Notes: generated by a model from the letters alone, not told the origin. A stretch of DNA of 64,000 nucleotides from Paludibacteraceae bacterium (GCA_024401475.1 JAKSKZ010000014.1:17156-81155), one strand, 5' to 3'; positions 34,859-44,765 are shown, counted from the first letter of the stretch. A program made the numbers and translations.

Positions 34859-37800
34859 TTATTCCAAACCTTTTTCTTTCTTAGCTTGCTTTGCTATAAA
34901 GTGAAGTCGGTTTAGCACATTCACTTCGCTGACTCCTCCATCGAAATCGAGGAATAGGAGGTTCATGTTTGGATAGATGTCTTTGACCTTCTTTTCTATG
35001 CCTTTTGATATGACATGGTTCGCAATACAGCCAAAAGGTTGTAAGCTGATGGCCGCATTGATGCCTCTCTCCGCAAATGACGCGAATTCGGCAGGGATGA
35101 GCCAACCCTCTCCAAATTGAGCCGCCAAATTGACGATTCGTTGGGCTTTTTCTGCCTCTTCGTGAATGTTGCCGTTCTTTTCGTAATATCGGAATCCTTT
35201 CGCTGCGGAATCAATGTCGCGAGCAATCTTGTTCATCCAAACTTCGCCCAAATATCCTAAAATCTTTCCCTTTAGGCTTCTCTTCTCGTCCAAATGGTTC
35301 TCTTCGTTGAATTTGGCATTAGGGAAGTATTGCGTGAAGAATTCGCTTAGGGAAGGAATTACAGGCTCGATGCCTTGATCAACTAACCATTTTACAATGT
35401 GTTGGTGTCCAAAGGAGTTGTATTTGATGAAGATTTCTCCTACGATACCAATCCTAGGAACGTCTTTGTCTGCCGCCGCATCGTTAAATTCTTTGGCCGC
35501 TTCCTTTAATAATTTACACAAGGATTTCGTGTCGTTTCTCTCTAAGACAATAGCCGCCTCGCTTAAGTATTTTTCTTTTAGCCTGTCTGCTGTTCCTGCA
35601 ACTTTCTCCCTGACTTTTGTCGCATAATACATTTTGCTTAACGCATCTCCGTAGTGTACGGCGTATATGATGGCTTTTGCTCCTTTTTTGACGTTAGGTT
35701 GGAAGCCTGGTTGCTCATTGATTGTGTTCATGATGGATATGGAAATCACAGGGATGTTGCCATATCCTGCGGCAATGAGAGCCTTCTTTATGAGAGCGAT
35801 GTAATTGGTTGCACGGCATTGTCCACCCGTTTGGGTGATGGCAAATGCTATCTTGTTAGGGTCGTATTTGCCCGATTGAAGAGCCCTGATACAATCTCCG
35901 ATAACCAACGTGGCAGGGTAGCAAATTTCGTTGTTCGCATATTTTAAGCCTAATTCCGCCGATTTGGCGTCGCTGGCATCCATGCTTTCCATGTTGCATC
36001 CCATTAGGCCGAATGTGGCAGGGATGAAAGGAGAATGGAACTCAGAGAAGAATGGTACGAGAATCTTTCTTTCCGAATCATTGTTCCCTTTGCCGAAGAT
36101 TGGTGTCGTCACGAAAGACTCTTTCTCTTTTTCTGACTTGTTGCCAAATTTCAAAGATTCAATTAGCGAGCGGATTCTCAACTTCAAAGATCCAGCATTA
36201 TTTACATCATCTACTTTTAGGATAGTGTGATTTTTGCCGTTCCTTCTCAACAAATCTCCAATTTCATCAATGATGAATGCGTCAGGTCCACAACCAAATG
36301 AGGTCACTTGCACAAAATGAACTTTGTCTTTCGTGTTAGCAACCCATTGCGCTGCTTTCATGATTCGGTTCATGTATGACCATTGCGGAATGATGTGCGA
36401 ATCCTTGATGATGTCTGCACTACCACGCATTAGATCTTCTGTGATAACGTCAACGCCAAATGAGGTGATGATCTCAGATATCTTGTGTTGAATTAATTGG
36501 TCGTTATGGTAAGGCCTTCCTGCCAAGAGAATGACCATTCTATCCTCTTCTTTCGCTTTTTCTAAAATGTGGTTGGCCTTCTCGTATAGCGTGTCTTCGA
36601 AGTTTTTCTTCGCTTCCAACGCTTTTTTGAAAGCCTCGGAGAATCTTTTCTTCGAGAAGAAGTTTCCACATACCTTTTCTATGTATTGACGGCAAGCTTT
36701 CTCCAAAAGGTCTTTGTTGTCGAAGTTTATGATTGGAGAATCAAATGCTACGCCATGCTTCCCTTCTGGATTGATGGCACTTCTGATGACATCTGAATAT
36801 CCAGACACGATTGGACAATTATAGCTATTATTGGAATTTGCTTCGCTTTGTTCGTAAATCACGTAAGGGAAAAGAATTCTATCGACCCCTTTGCTGATAA
36901 GGTCAAAGATGTGCCCGTGTGTGATTTTTGCAGGGAAGCATATGTTGTCGGCCATGACGGTGTTCAATCCTTTTTCGTAGAGTTTGAACGTGGAACGAGA
37001 AGAGGCTTTTACTTCAATGCCATTAAGCGTCAGGAGCGTATTCCAGAATTGGAAATTCTCGTACATGTTGAGAACTCTTGGAATTCCAATCGTGCATATT
37101 GGTTTTTCGTTCGGAAGCAGTCTGACCTTCTTGTTAAATGCCAATTCCGAGCGGAATATGCTCATGTTGAAAGCAGTACGAATTTTCTCTCCCTTGTTGG
37201 TGTAAACCTTTTCGCATTTGTTGCCGGAATAGAATGTTTTGCCGTTGGCAAATGTGTTTTTTAAGATTTGGCAGTTGTTTTCGCAACCTACGCAACGCAT
37301 TTGTGCAGTGGTATAGCTTTCTAATTTTGCTAAATCTTCCAATAGAACGAAACTTTCTCCGTCGCACATCTTTTTTGAGTGGAGGGCAGCTCCGTAAGCA
37401 CCCATCAATTCTGGATAGTTTGAAACGGATACGGTTTTGTCTGTTGATTTTTCGAATGCTCTGACAACGGCAATGTTTCTCATTGTTCCTCCTTGAAGAA
37501 CGATATGATTGCCAAGTTCTTTGGTGTCTTTTAGTTTAAGAACCTTGTAAAGACAGTTTTTTATGACAGAGTAGGCGAGTCCGGCAGAGATGTCTTCGAC
37601 CGAAGCACTTTCTCGTAAACATTGTTTTACCTTGGAGTTCATGAAAACGGTGCAGCGTGTACCCAAATCAGATGGGTTGGTGCTATGGCATGCTTTGTTT
37701 ACGAAATCGCTGATTTCGCATTGGAGCGATGTGGCAAAGTTGTCGATGAACGATCCACAACCGGAAGAACAAGCCTCGTTGATTTCGAGTCTGTTGATGG

Positions 37801-39136
37801 CGCCGTTTTCGACAAATATGGCTTTCATATCTTGACCTCCAATGTCAAGAATGAAGGATACTTGAGGGTCGAGTTTGTAGGCCGCAGTGTAGTGTGCGAT
37901 GGTTTCCACCATGCTGAATTTGAGTCCGAAGGCTGTTTTTATGAGGTCTTCTCCGTAACCAGTTGAGCAACTGCCTTTTACTTTTAAATTTTTGCCTTGC
38001 TTTTTACATTCCTCGACCAAAATGGATAAGCCTTCTTTGACTGTTTCCAATGCTTTTCCACCGTTCTTTTTGTAGAAGGTGAAGAATATGCGGTCTTGGT
38101 TGTCTGTGGCTACAATTTTTGTTGTAGTGGATCCTGAGTCGATGCCGATATAACATTCGTTGTCTGCTATTTCGGCTATAGAACTCTTTTCTATTTGAGT
38201 TTTACTTTTTTCTAATTTCCAATCTTCTAACTCTTTGTCGTTGTCGAAAAGAGGAGCCAAACCTGATTTTGCGGGCTTGAAATCGGTCTTCTCTTGGAAT
38301 TTGGCAATTAGTTTAGATAAATTCTGAACATTTGAGTTCTCTTCTTGACTGTTGAGACTGGCTCCCCAAGCGGGAACGACTGAAGCGTGTTCAGAAAAGA
38401 TAAGGTCTTCATCTTTTGCCTCAAGTTTCTCTTTGAATGCCTTTCTTAAAGCGGGGATGAAGGCAAAAGGACCACCGCAGAGGAATATTTTAGGCTTGAT
38501 GTCGCTACCTCTCGACAAGGTGGAAATGACTTGAGTGGCCACCGCGTTGAAGATGGAGGCTGCGATGTCTTCTCTTTTTACGTTGAGACTAATAAGGTTT
38601 TGTATGTCAGTTTTTGAGAAAACTCCACAACGGGATGCGATAGGGTAGATGTTGGTTGCATCTTCTGCCAAATTTCCAAGTTCGGAAGGTGTCACACCCA
38701 TGATGGCTGACATTTGGTCGATGAAGGCACCTGTGCCGCCAGCACAGTTACCGTTCATTCTAATGTCGGCTTGCATCTTGTCGTTGAAGAAGATGATTTT
38801 ACTGTCTTCTCCACCTATGTCCACCAATGTTTTGACATTAGAGTGTTTCTTCTCTATGACAAGCGTAGCTGCTACAACTTCTTGAATGAATGACAGGCCA
38901 TATCTTTCTGCCAATCCCATGCCGGCAGAACCTGTGACGGTCATTTGTGCTTCGAAATCGCCCAAACTTTCCAATGCTTTGCCTAATGATTGGGACAATG
39001 CCAACGGAATGTTTGCGTTGTGTCTGTTGTAATCGGTGAATACGATTTCTCCTTCTGTGTCTGTAATGACTGTTTTTAAAGTTGTAGAACCAGCGTCAAG
39101 TCCTATGTTGAATCTATTCTTTAATGTCCCTGACAT
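34859..39136 (-). CDS. Giant 2-hydroxyacyl-CoA dehydratase activator-type protein (two ASKHA ATPase domains plus DUF2229 and dehydratase-like region)
   Basis: The 1425-residue product joins two BadF/BadG/BcrA/BcrD ATPase domains. The first opens NIGLDAGSTTLKTVI with NGNCAGGTGAF and CGVFSKTD; the second opens near residue 330 (YIGIDSGSTTTKIVA) with EACSSGCGSFI. The glycine-cysteine loops are where HgdC-type activators bind a [4Fe-4S] cluster between subunits. An MRCVGCENNC cysteine cluster follows, then a DUF2229-like block (TIGIPRVLNMYENFQFW) and a C-terminal region with HgdB-like features (AGRPYHND, TSFGCGPDAF, CYPATLVIGDC). Activators use ATP to drive one electron into 2-hydroxyacyl-CoA dehydratases; this full-length fusion is a known uncharacterised type, and no dehydratase genes lie beside it. 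Confidence 0.85.
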   Translation of the reverse strand: MSGTLKNRFNIGLDAGSTTLKTVITDTEGEIVFTDYNRHNANIPLALSQSLGKALESLGDFEAQMTVTGSAGMGLAERYGLSFIQEVVAATLVIEKKHSNVKTLVDIGGEDSKIIFFNDKMQADIRMNGNCAGGTGAFIDQMSAIMGVTPSELGNLAEDATNIYPIASRCGVFSKTDIQNLISLNVKREDIAASIFNAVATQVISTLSRGSDIKPKIFLCGGPFAFIPALRKAFKEKLEAKDEDLIFSEHASVVPAWGASLNSQEENSNVQNLSKLIAKFQEKTDFKPAKSGLAPLFDNDKELEDWKLEKSKTQIEKSSIAEIADNECYIGIDSGSTTTKIVATDNQDRIFFTFYKKNGGKALETVKEGLSILVEECKKQGKNLKVKGSCSTGYGEDLIKTAFGLKFSMVETIAHYTAAYKLDPQVSFILDIGGQDMKAIFVENGAINRLEINEACSSGCGSFIDNFATSLQCEISDFVNKACHSTNPSDLGTRCTVFMNSKVKQCLRESASVEDISAGLAYSVIKNCLYKVLKLKDTKELGNHIVLQGGTMRNIAVVRAFEKSTDKTVSVSNYPELMGAYGAALHSKKMCDGESFVLLEDLAKLESYTTAQMRCVGCENNCQILKNTFANGKTFYSGNKCEKVYTNKGEKIRTAFNMSIFRSELAFNKKVRLLPNEKPICTIGIPRVLNMYENFQFWNTLLTLNGIEVKASSRSTFKLYEKGLNTVMADNICFPAKITHGHIFDLISKGVDRILFPYVIYEQSEANSNNSYNCPIVSGYSDVIRSAINPEGKHGVAFDSPIINFDNKDLLEKACRQYIEKVCGNFFSKKRFSEAFKKALEAKKNFEDTLYEKANHILEKAKEEDRMVILLAGRPYHNDQLIQHKISEIITSFGVDVITEDLMRGSADIIKDSHIIPQWSYMNRIMKAAQWVANTKDKVHFVQVTSFGCGPDAFIIDEIGDLLRRNGKNHTILKVDDVNNAGSLKLRIRSLIESLKFGNKSEKEKESFVTTPIFGKGNNDSERKILVPFFSEFHSPFIPATFGLMGCNMESMDASDAKSAELGLKYANNEICYPATLVIGDCIRALQSGKYDPNKIAFAITQTGGQCRATNYIALIKKALIAAGYGNIPVISISIMNTINEQPGFQPNVKKGAKAIIYAVHYGDALSKMYYATKVREKVAGTADRLKEKYLSEAAIVLERNDTKSLCKLLKEAAKEFNDAAADKDVPRIGIVGEIFIKYNSFGHQHIVKWLVDQGIEPVIPSLSEFFTQYFPNAKFNEENHLDEKRSLKGKILGYLGEVWMNKIARDIDSAAKGFRYYEKNGNIHEEAEKAQRIVNLAAQFGEGWLIPAEFASFAERGINAAISLQPFGCIANHVISKGIEKKVKDIYPNMNLLFLDFDGGVSEVNVLNRLHFIAKQAKKEKGLE

Positions 39137-39245
39137 ATATTATATATCGTTTTTGTGTCTTCTCTATTATGTCGTCTGGGGCGTTTAGCCCCTTATATCG
39201 TTAAACCACACCACTTGTCAAATCTCTCCCAGTAGTAAGGGATAG

Positions 39246-39950
39246 CTACTTCTTCTCGGTGAATTTTTCACCGTCCCATACAAATGTTATCTTTATGTCG
39301 TTAGGGGTTGGGGCAAAGGAGTCGCCTGTAAATATTACTAACTCTGTGTTGTGACGTTTTTGGTGAGACTCGCAACTGAAAACCACCCCATTTTTATGAC
39401 TGGCGATTCTCTCATCGGCCATGAAAATGTCGTCCATAGGCACTAAGGTTTCACCATCGAACCCATAAACATCTAACTCATAGTGTTCGTAAAACATAGG
39501 AGCTGAACTATACTTATTATGAAGTACTATGTATGAACCATCGCGTTTCTTGAATAGCATGACTGATGCGCTTTTGTCGTCAGTTGAACCGTCATCATCA
39601 ATACCGCAAAAATGAGCAATGTATGGGTCAAAGTTGTTTTCCTTGCGTCGTTTCTCAGCTTCGTCTATATACCTCTTTATCTTATTGTACTTTACTGGAG
39701 ATCCTTTTTCGTCGATTATGAGTTTTGGACCAATAAGCCTCGCCGCTTTTACTGCAAGGTCGTTGGCAATATCGTGGTCTGAAACCTCGTCGTCGGAATT
39801 TTCCGTAGCCTTGGCTTCGTTGCTAATGATTGCGGTATCGGTTGCAGTTACTGATGTAGAGTCAGCTACTGACTCACTTTGGGTTCCGTTGCCTCCGCAC
39901 GATGCCAATAACATGGTGGCTAACATTAACTCGATGGTGTGTCGTCTCAT
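39246..39950 (-). CDS. Hypothetical lipoprotein
   Basis: The 234-residue product has a lipoprotein signal with lipobox LLASC (C18), followed by a Gly/Asn and Ser/Thr-rich acidic linker (20-60). The folded part has a helical segment with KYNKIKRYIDEAEKRRKENN and a beta-rich C-terminal half (ASVMLFKKRDGSYIVLHN, YELDVYGFDGETLVPMDD, NDIKITFVWDGEKF). I recognise no family. It has its own -7 box upstream and stands alone between the activase and a second exported hypothetical protein. Confidence 0.65.
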   Translation of the reverse strand: MRRHTIELMLATMLLASCGGNGTQSESVADSTSVTATDTAIISNEAKATENSDDEVSDHDIANDLAVKAARLIGPKLIIDEKGSPVKYNKIKRYIDEAEKRRKENNFDPYIAHFCGIDDDGSTDDKSASVMLFKKRDGSYIVLHNKYSSAPMFYEHYELDVYGFDGETLVPMDDIFMADERIASHKNGVVFSCESHQKRHNTELVIFTGDSFAPTPNDIKITFVWDGEKFTEKK

Positions 39951-40020
39951 TTTTTTGTCATTTTTAAATTTTTTGTCATTTTTAAACCGTAGCTTTCGCT
40001 AAGCTTATCAATAAGATTTG

Positions 40021-40050
40021 CAAAGGTACGATTTTAGTTGCAGACCAACG
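40021..40050 (-). promoter_or_regulatory. Promoter for the lipoprotein gene at 39246-39950
   Basis: The minus strand reads TACCTTTG at 40021-40028 (exact TAnnTTTG) with GTTG 18 nt upstream (40047-40050). The leader would be about 65 nt. Confidence 0.5.
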
Positions 40051-40158
40051 CTAAGTCTATGAATATTTTGTCCAATATGCCTCAAAAATAGGGTTGGCTT
40101 TTATGCAATTACCATAATTCTTTCCGAATGTGGTGTTTTGAGAACTATTTCCTGCTCA

Positions 40159-40830
40159 TTAGTCGTTGTTCGTAGGACTTGAAATAGCTTTTCGCATGTA
40201 GTTTTCTTCGGCTCTGTTTTTTAGATTGATCAAAAATTTAGAAAGTCTCCATTCAATGACTTCCCTATATTTGTTTTGGGTGAAGAATAAGTCGATTATG
40301 AATCCAAATTTTAATTTGGAATGAAGGGAGAGGAGGGTTTTCCCATCGTTTTGAGGCGTAGAAGTGATGCACAAATGCCCATCGTTTAAAACTTTGACCT
40401 TTTTTGTCACATTGAGTGTCAAGTCCTTTTTTCCTGATGGGTGTTTTATGTTCTTTAATTCGCCTTCAATGTTGAATTCTATTTCGTCACTATCATCCAT
40501 AATCATCATTAGATTAACGATGTAGATGTCTGTTGCTGGATTGTAAATGACGCTTTTCTCGTATAGTTGGACATTGTCTTCTTTTGATTTTGATTTGCCA
40601 AGTCCGAAGAAAGCCCAACGTAAATTTTTAGTGGGTTCTATCTTGAGTCCATTGTAAATTTCGTCCAAAACTAATTCCACCTCTTCTGCGGGAGCACTGA
40701 CAACACAGGTGCTATAGGTGTGGAAGTATCTTCCCTCCTTATATTCCGACCTTGTATCGTCCTTGTTCGTTTGGGAAAACAAGACATTGCAGGAAACTAA
40801 AAAGAATAGTATTGTATAAATATACCGCAT
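40159..40830 (-). CDS. Exported hypothetical protein
   Basis: I place the start at the ATG at 40828-40830 (MRYIYTILFFLVSCNVLFSQ), 223 residues, because it opens a good signal peptide; an ATG 33 bases further upstream would add a polar extension. The lipobox-like LVSC (C14) leaves open whether it is a lipoprotein or is cleaved after LFSQ. The mature part is a mix of beta strands and helices (YFHTYSTCVVSAPAEEVELVLDEIYNG in outline, then CITSTPQNDGKTLLSLHSKL), somewhat like lipid-binding START/DUF4468-type domains. No family is recognised with confidence. Confidence 0.55.
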   Translation of the reverse strand: MRYIYTILFFLVSCNVLFSQTNKDDTRSEYKEGRYFHTYSTCVVSAPAEEVELVLDEIYNGLKIEPTKNLRWAFFGLGKSKSKEDNVQLYEKSVIYNPATDIYIVNLMMIMDDSDEIEFNIEGELKNIKHPSGKKDLTLNVTKKVKVLNDGHLCITSTPQNDGKTLLSLHSKLKFGFIIDLFFTQNKYREVIEWRLSKFLINLKNRAEENYMRKAISSPTNND

Positions 40831-40932
40831 TGTGTGGTCTGTTAATTTTTTGTAAATATACAAAATTGGTGGAATGTGAAAACTATATTGACATATTATT
40901 GCCCCAAAAAAATGTTTTTATGAATTCAGCTT

Positions 40933-40966
40933 TTTGATTCAATCTGAATAAAACCGATTATCTTTG
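40933..40966 (+). promoter_or_regulatory. Promoter for the MATE transporter gene
   Basis: TTTG (40933-40936) and TATCTTTG (40959-40966) are 22 nt apart, slightly wider than usual. The ATG follows at 41004. Confidence 0.55.
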
Positions 40967-41003
40967 TGAAAATGACATCTTGTCTTTTCTTTAAACTGTT
41001 TGT

Positions 41004-42371
41004 ATGGGAGTAGTAGAAGGGTTTCAATCTTATAAGCCATTTTATATAAGAAATTTAAAAATTGCAATTCCTGCTGTGTTGTCACAACTGGGGCAGGGGG
41101 TAGTGATGATTGCGGATTCGATGATGGTGGGCGTGCTGGGAACAAATGAGTTGGCGGCGGCCTCGTTTGCTGGTGCTATTGTTATAGTTGGCTTCTTGTT
41201 TGTTTTGGGAGTGACGTTTGGTGCGACTCCATTAGTGGGACGGCAATATTCAATGGGAAAGCATGTTAGAGCGGCGAGTCTTTTCCAAAATTCAATTCTG
41301 TTAGATATGCTAGTGGTGGCACTAGTTTGCGGTATATTGTATGTATTGTCGTTCTTTTTGGATAAAATGGGCCAAGAACTCGAAGTTTGTGTCTTGGCTC
41401 GTCCTTATTATTTGTGGCTGGTAGCCTCCTTGCCTCCGTTGTTTGTTTTCCAAGCATTTAAGCAATTTATGGAGGGATTGGGCAACACGAAAGTGGCAAT
41501 GGTTATTACTTTGATTTCTAATGCACTCAACGTATTGTTGAATTATTTGTTCATTTTTGGGAAGTGCGGATGTCCCTTCATGGGGGTTGAAGGAGCTGGT
41601 GTCGCTACGTTTATTGCAAGGTTGGTTATGCCGATTATGTTTTATGCGTATTTTGTCCACCGGAAATCTTTGTTTCGTTATTTTCGTTTTTTTAGGATGA
41701 GAGTGTTTTCCTTTGCGGAATTGTATGAGTTGGGGAAGATCGGGGTGCCGATTGGCTTCCAAATGTTGGTGGAGACTTCGACCTTTAGCCTGTCGGCTGT
41801 GATGGTTGGCTGGTTCGGTGCCGTTTCGTTAGCGAGTCATCAGATTGCCATGAATTTGTCTTCGCTTACATTCATGATGGCAAGTGGGATTTCTGCGGCA
41901 ACTACTATTCGAGTGAGTCATCAAATGGGTGCAAAAGATTATGTTTCAATGAGAAAGGCAGGCTTCGCATCTATGCATCTGTGTGTATTCGAGAATCTTA
42001 TTTTTGCTGTTTTGATGATTGTTTTCCGTCGTGAGATTCCTTTGGCATTCACTTCAGATCCTTTAGTGGTAGAGCTCTCGGCTATGCTTTTGGTAATGTG
42101 TGCTATCTATCAACTTGCGGATGGATTGCAAGTTGTGGCGTTGGGAGCTCTTCGAGGAATGGCCGATGTGGAAGGTCCAATGCGAGTTTCGGTTATTTGC
42201 TACGTCTTGGTTAGTCTGCCGGTGGCTTATATCTGTGGGGTGGTGCTTGATTGGGGAGCCGTTGGCGTATGGATGGGATTTATTGTCAGTCTGAATTTAG
42301 CTGCGATTCTGTTGATTCGGCGTTTTTTGAAGATGTCTTCGACGATAATTAATGCTTCGATGAGGGCATAG
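41004..42371 (+). CDS. MATE family multidrug/sodium efflux transporter
   Basis: The 455-residue inner-membrane protein has about twelve hydrophobic segments in two similar halves. MATE hallmarks are seen: IAIPAVLSQLGQGVVMIADSMMVG in outline at the first helix, ELAAASFAGAI, TFGATPLVGRQYSMG, and in the second half LVETSTFSLSAVMVGWFG and LASHQIAMNLSS. MATE pumps export cationic compounds in exchange for sodium or protons; the substrate here is not predictable. It is monocistronic with its own promoter. Confidence 0.92.
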   Translation: MGVVEGFQSYKPFYIRNLKIAIPAVLSQLGQGVVMIADSMMVGVLGTNELAAASFAGAIVIVGFLFVLGVTFGATPLVGRQYSMGKHVRAASLFQNSILLDMLVVALVCGILYVLSFFLDKMGQELEVCVLARPYYLWLVASLPPLFVFQAFKQFMEGLGNTKVAMVITLISNALNVLLNYLFIFGKCGCPFMGVEGAGVATFIARLVMPIMFYAYFVHRKSLFRYFRFFRMRVFSFAELYELGKIGVPIGFQMLVETSTFSLSAVMVGWFGAVSLASHQIAMNLSSLTFMMASGISAATTIRVSHQMGAKDYVSMRKAGFASMHLCVFENLIFAVLMIVFRREIPLAFTSDPLVVELSAMLLVMCAIYQLADGLQVVALGALRGMADVEGPMRVSVICYVLVSLPVAYICGVVLDWGAVGVWMGFIVSLNLAAILLIRRFLKMSSTIINASMRA

Positions 42372-42525
42372 TTGTAATTGTTTGATGTGTTGATAAATAA
42401 ATGGTTGATTTTGGCTGGCGATGCTCCTTCTGGCGACGAGAAGTTCTTTCTGCTAAATGATTGTGAATTTTTCTCTTGCTTTTCTAAAAGTGTACTAAAA
42501 TAGTGTGCTTTTCGCCATAAAAGAT

Positions 42526-42533
42526 TAAATTTG
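42526..42533 (+). promoter_or_regulatory. -7 box for the DHH phosphoesterase gene cluster
   Basis: TAAATTTG matches TAnnTTTG and lies 20 nt before the ATG at 42554. The -33 region is weak (GCTTTTCG). Confidence 0.45.
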
Positions 42534-42553
42534 CACAAGTAAAATAGTGTAGT

Positions 42554-43609
42554 ATGATTTCGAAGATTATAGACGAAGAATTGATCCAACAGACCAAAGA
42601 GGAGATTTTGAATGTCAATAACATTGTTATTGTCTCTCATGTCTCTCCAGATGGTGATGCCATCGGGTCGTCTCTTGGCTTGTATCAGTTCCTAAAAATA
42701 ATGGAAAAGAATGTGACGGTGATTATGCCGAACGCCTTCCCTGATTTTTTGAAATGGATGCCAGGCTGTGATGAGATTTTGGTATATGCGGAAAGGAAGT
42801 CGCAAGCAGACAAGGCTATATCGCAAGCAGATTTGATTTTTGCGTTGGATTTCAATACGTTGCATCGTATTGGAGAGATGGGAACTGTTGTGGCAGATGC
42901 CAAGGCGAGAACCGTATTGATTGACCATCATCTTGACCCAGGAGGATTTGCTGACGTGATTGTCTCTTATCCCAAAATGGCTTCAACTTCCGAAATGATT
43001 TTCCGTGTCATTTGTCGTATGGGTTATTTTACGGACATGACGAAAGAGTGTGCCGAGTGTATCTACACAGGTATGATGACCGATACGGGTGCCTTTACAT
43101 ATAACTCTAACAATTCGGAGATGTATATCATTATATCTGAGTTGATTAAGAAGGGTGTTGATAAGGATGAGATTTATCGCAAGGTCTATAATAATTATTC
43201 TGCAGATCGCTATCGCTTGATGGGACATCTTTTGAGCGAAAAGATGAAGATTTATCCGGAAATTGGCACGGCATTGCTCACATTGACAAGTGCGGAATTG
43301 AAAAATTATAATTTCCGGAAGGGTGATACGGAAGGCTTTGTCAATATTCCGCTATCCATCAAAGGCATCATATTCTCAGCCTTCATCAAGGAGGATGCTG
43401 GAATGGTGAAAATATCTCTTCGTTCTCAAGGCTCGTTCCCTACAAATCAATTCTCTTCTAAAGTGTTTGGCGGTGGTGGTCACCTCAATGCTTCTGGTGG
43501 AGAATCATATGTTTCATTGGATGAGACGGTTAAGAAGTTTGAAGATGCTTTGCCTGAGTTCAAGGAAATGTTGGTTGCCGAAATGAAAAAGGGAACAGAA
43601 AATGCATGA
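42554..43609 (+). CDS. DHH/DHHA1 phosphoesterase, NrnA-like (oligoribonuclease / pAp phosphatase)
   Basis: The 351-residue cytoplasmic protein shows DHH motifs in order: IVSHVSPDGDAIGSSLGLYQ, FALDFNTLHRIG, LIDHHLDPG, and MMTDTGAFTYNSN, followed by the DHHA1 domain with FGGGGHLNASGGE. NrnA-type enzymes degrade nano-RNA or cyclic-dinucleotide products and dephosphorylate 3'-phosphoadenosine 5'-phosphate with Mn2+. Length fits. Its last codons overlap the downstream FKBP gene by eight bases, so the pair is coupled. Confidence 0.88.
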   Translation: MISKIIDEELIQQTKEEILNVNNIVIVSHVSPDGDAIGSSLGLYQFLKIMEKNVTVIMPNAFPDFLKWMPGCDEILVYAERKSQADKAISQADLIFALDFNTLHRIGEMGTVVADAKARTVLIDHHLDPGGFADVIVSYPKMASTSEMIFRVICRMGYFTDMTKECAECIYTGMMTDTGAFTYNSNNSEMYIIISELIKKGVDKDEIYRKVYNNYSADRYRLMGHLLSEKMKIYPEIGTALLTLTSAELKNYNFRKGDTEGFVNIPLSIKGIIFSAFIKEDAGMVKISLRSQGSFPTNQFSSKVFGGGGHLNASGGESYVSLDETVKKFEDALPEFKEMLVAEMKKGTENA

Positions 43610-44138
43610 TTTTTGGAAGATATTCGTGCCTTTGTTGGCTTTTCTCGCATTGCTGGGGTGCCGAGGTGATGACAGACCGCAAATCCCGTACAATAAATTG
43701 CCCAAGAACACGGTAAATGATGATTTCTTAGCCATGAATGTGGGCTTTATGGAGTTGGAGCGGGAGGAGATAAATCATTATATAGACTCCTTGAATCTGA
43801 ATATGGATAGTACCATATCGGGTTTGCGTTATCGTATTGATGAAGTTGGCTATGGTGATTCTGTTGCAAAGACGGACGAGGTGACTGTTCGCTATACGAT
43901 TACCTTGCTAGACGGAACGACTTGTGATGACCTTCGCGACGTGGTGAAGATCGTTAGGCTTGGCAAGGGCGATTTGATTAAAGGGTTGGAAGAGTCCATC
44001 CGACTACTGAAGGTCTCTGGGTCTGGCACGTTTATCCTCCCTTCTTATTTGGCGTATGGTGTTTCCGGAAAAAGTGGTTGCGTCCCGCCATGGAGCCCTG
44101 TCTTTTGTAAAGTTTGTTTAATAGAGAAAAATAGATAA
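43602..44138 (+). CDS. FKBP-type peptidyl-prolyl isomerase lipoprotein
   Basis: The 178-residue product has a lipoprotein signal with lipobox LLGC (C20). The C-terminal half is an FKBP domain: SGLRYRIDEVGYGDS, DEVTVRYTITLLDGTTCDD, LIKGLEESIRLLKVSGSGTF, and ILPSYLAYGVSGKSGCVPPWSPV. It would assist folding of secreted proteins in the periplasm or at the outer membrane. GldI, a T9SS/gliding accessory of flavobacteria, is an FKBP lipoprotein of this layout, but orthology cannot be claimed. It overlaps the DHH gene and precedes a DUF4827-type lipoprotein by 39 nt. Confidence 0.85.
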   Translation: MHDFWKIFVPLLAFLALLGCRGDDRPQIPYNKLPKNTVNDDFLAMNVGFMELEREEINHYIDSLNLNMDSTISGLRYRIDEVGYGDSVAKTDEVTVRYTITLLDGTTCDDLRDVVKIVRLGKGDLIKGLEESIRLLKVSGSGTFILPSYLAYGVSGKSGCVPPWSPVFCKVCLIEKNR

Positions 44139-44177
44139 ATCAGTCGGAAGTATTCGCTGATTTAGAACATATCGCTT

Positions 44178-44753
44178 ATGATTGGAAATATAAAACTATA
44201 TGTATGTGCTATTGTGCTATTGTTAGTCGGTGCGTCATGTAGCAGAACAAAAAGTTATGCGGATTATGTAAACGAAGAGAATTCCGCAATCAATAGTTAT
44301 TTAAAGAAAGAGAATGTGGTTGTGGTCAATACGGTGCCCACAGGTGATGACGAATGGTTGTCGGAGGATGGTCGCCCTATTTACTTCAAGGATTCTTACG
44401 GAATGTATTATCATCAGATAAAGAAGGGGTCTGGAACTATGCAACCGCAAACTGGATACACGGCATACGTACGCTATGTGGGGTCAGATCTTTTTGGTAA
44501 AACTTATTATAGTTGCACCTCTCAAAATTCTGCAGATCCAGCTTCTTTTACGTTGTCTTCAAGATCGGGTAGCGTTTACGGTGTTGGATTCCAAAATTCG
44601 GTTCGTTTGATGCGTTCGGGTGGGTGCTGCAGGGTGATAATTCCATTTGCAGTTGGAAATGGGTACAATATGACGTTGTCTGGTTTGACCTCGTCCGACA
44701 TGGGTGATTATAGACCAATGGTCTATGACATTTGGTTGGTAAATGTGGAATAG
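44178..44753 (+). CDS. DUF4827-like lipoprotein (FKBP-related)
   Basis: The 191-residue product has a lipoprotein signal (lipobox VGASC, C21). Its sequence SYADYVNEENSAINSYLKKE, then ENVVVVNTVP and GMYYHQIKKGSG, followed by TGYTAYVRYVGSDLFGK and the closing RPMVYDIWLVNVE, matches my recollection of DUF4827, a Bacteroidales lipoprotein family with a remote FKBP-like fold. A SGGCCRVIIPFAVGNGY segment corresponds to the FKBP strand-loop before the last strand. Its place directly after a true FKBP lipoprotein suggests a shared folding role. The catalytic aromatic residues are not evident. Confidence 0.75.
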   Translation: MIGNIKLYVCAIVLLLVGASCSRTKSYADYVNEENSAINSYLKKENVVVVNTVPTGDDEWLSEDGRPIYFKDSYGMYYHQIKKGSGTMQPQTGYTAYVRYVGSDLFGKTYYSCTSQNSADPASFTLSSRSGSVYGVGFQNSVRLMRSGGCCRVIIPFAVGNGYNMTLSGLTSSDMGDYRPMVYDIWLVNVE

Positions 44754-44765
44754 AAAAGATGAAAT

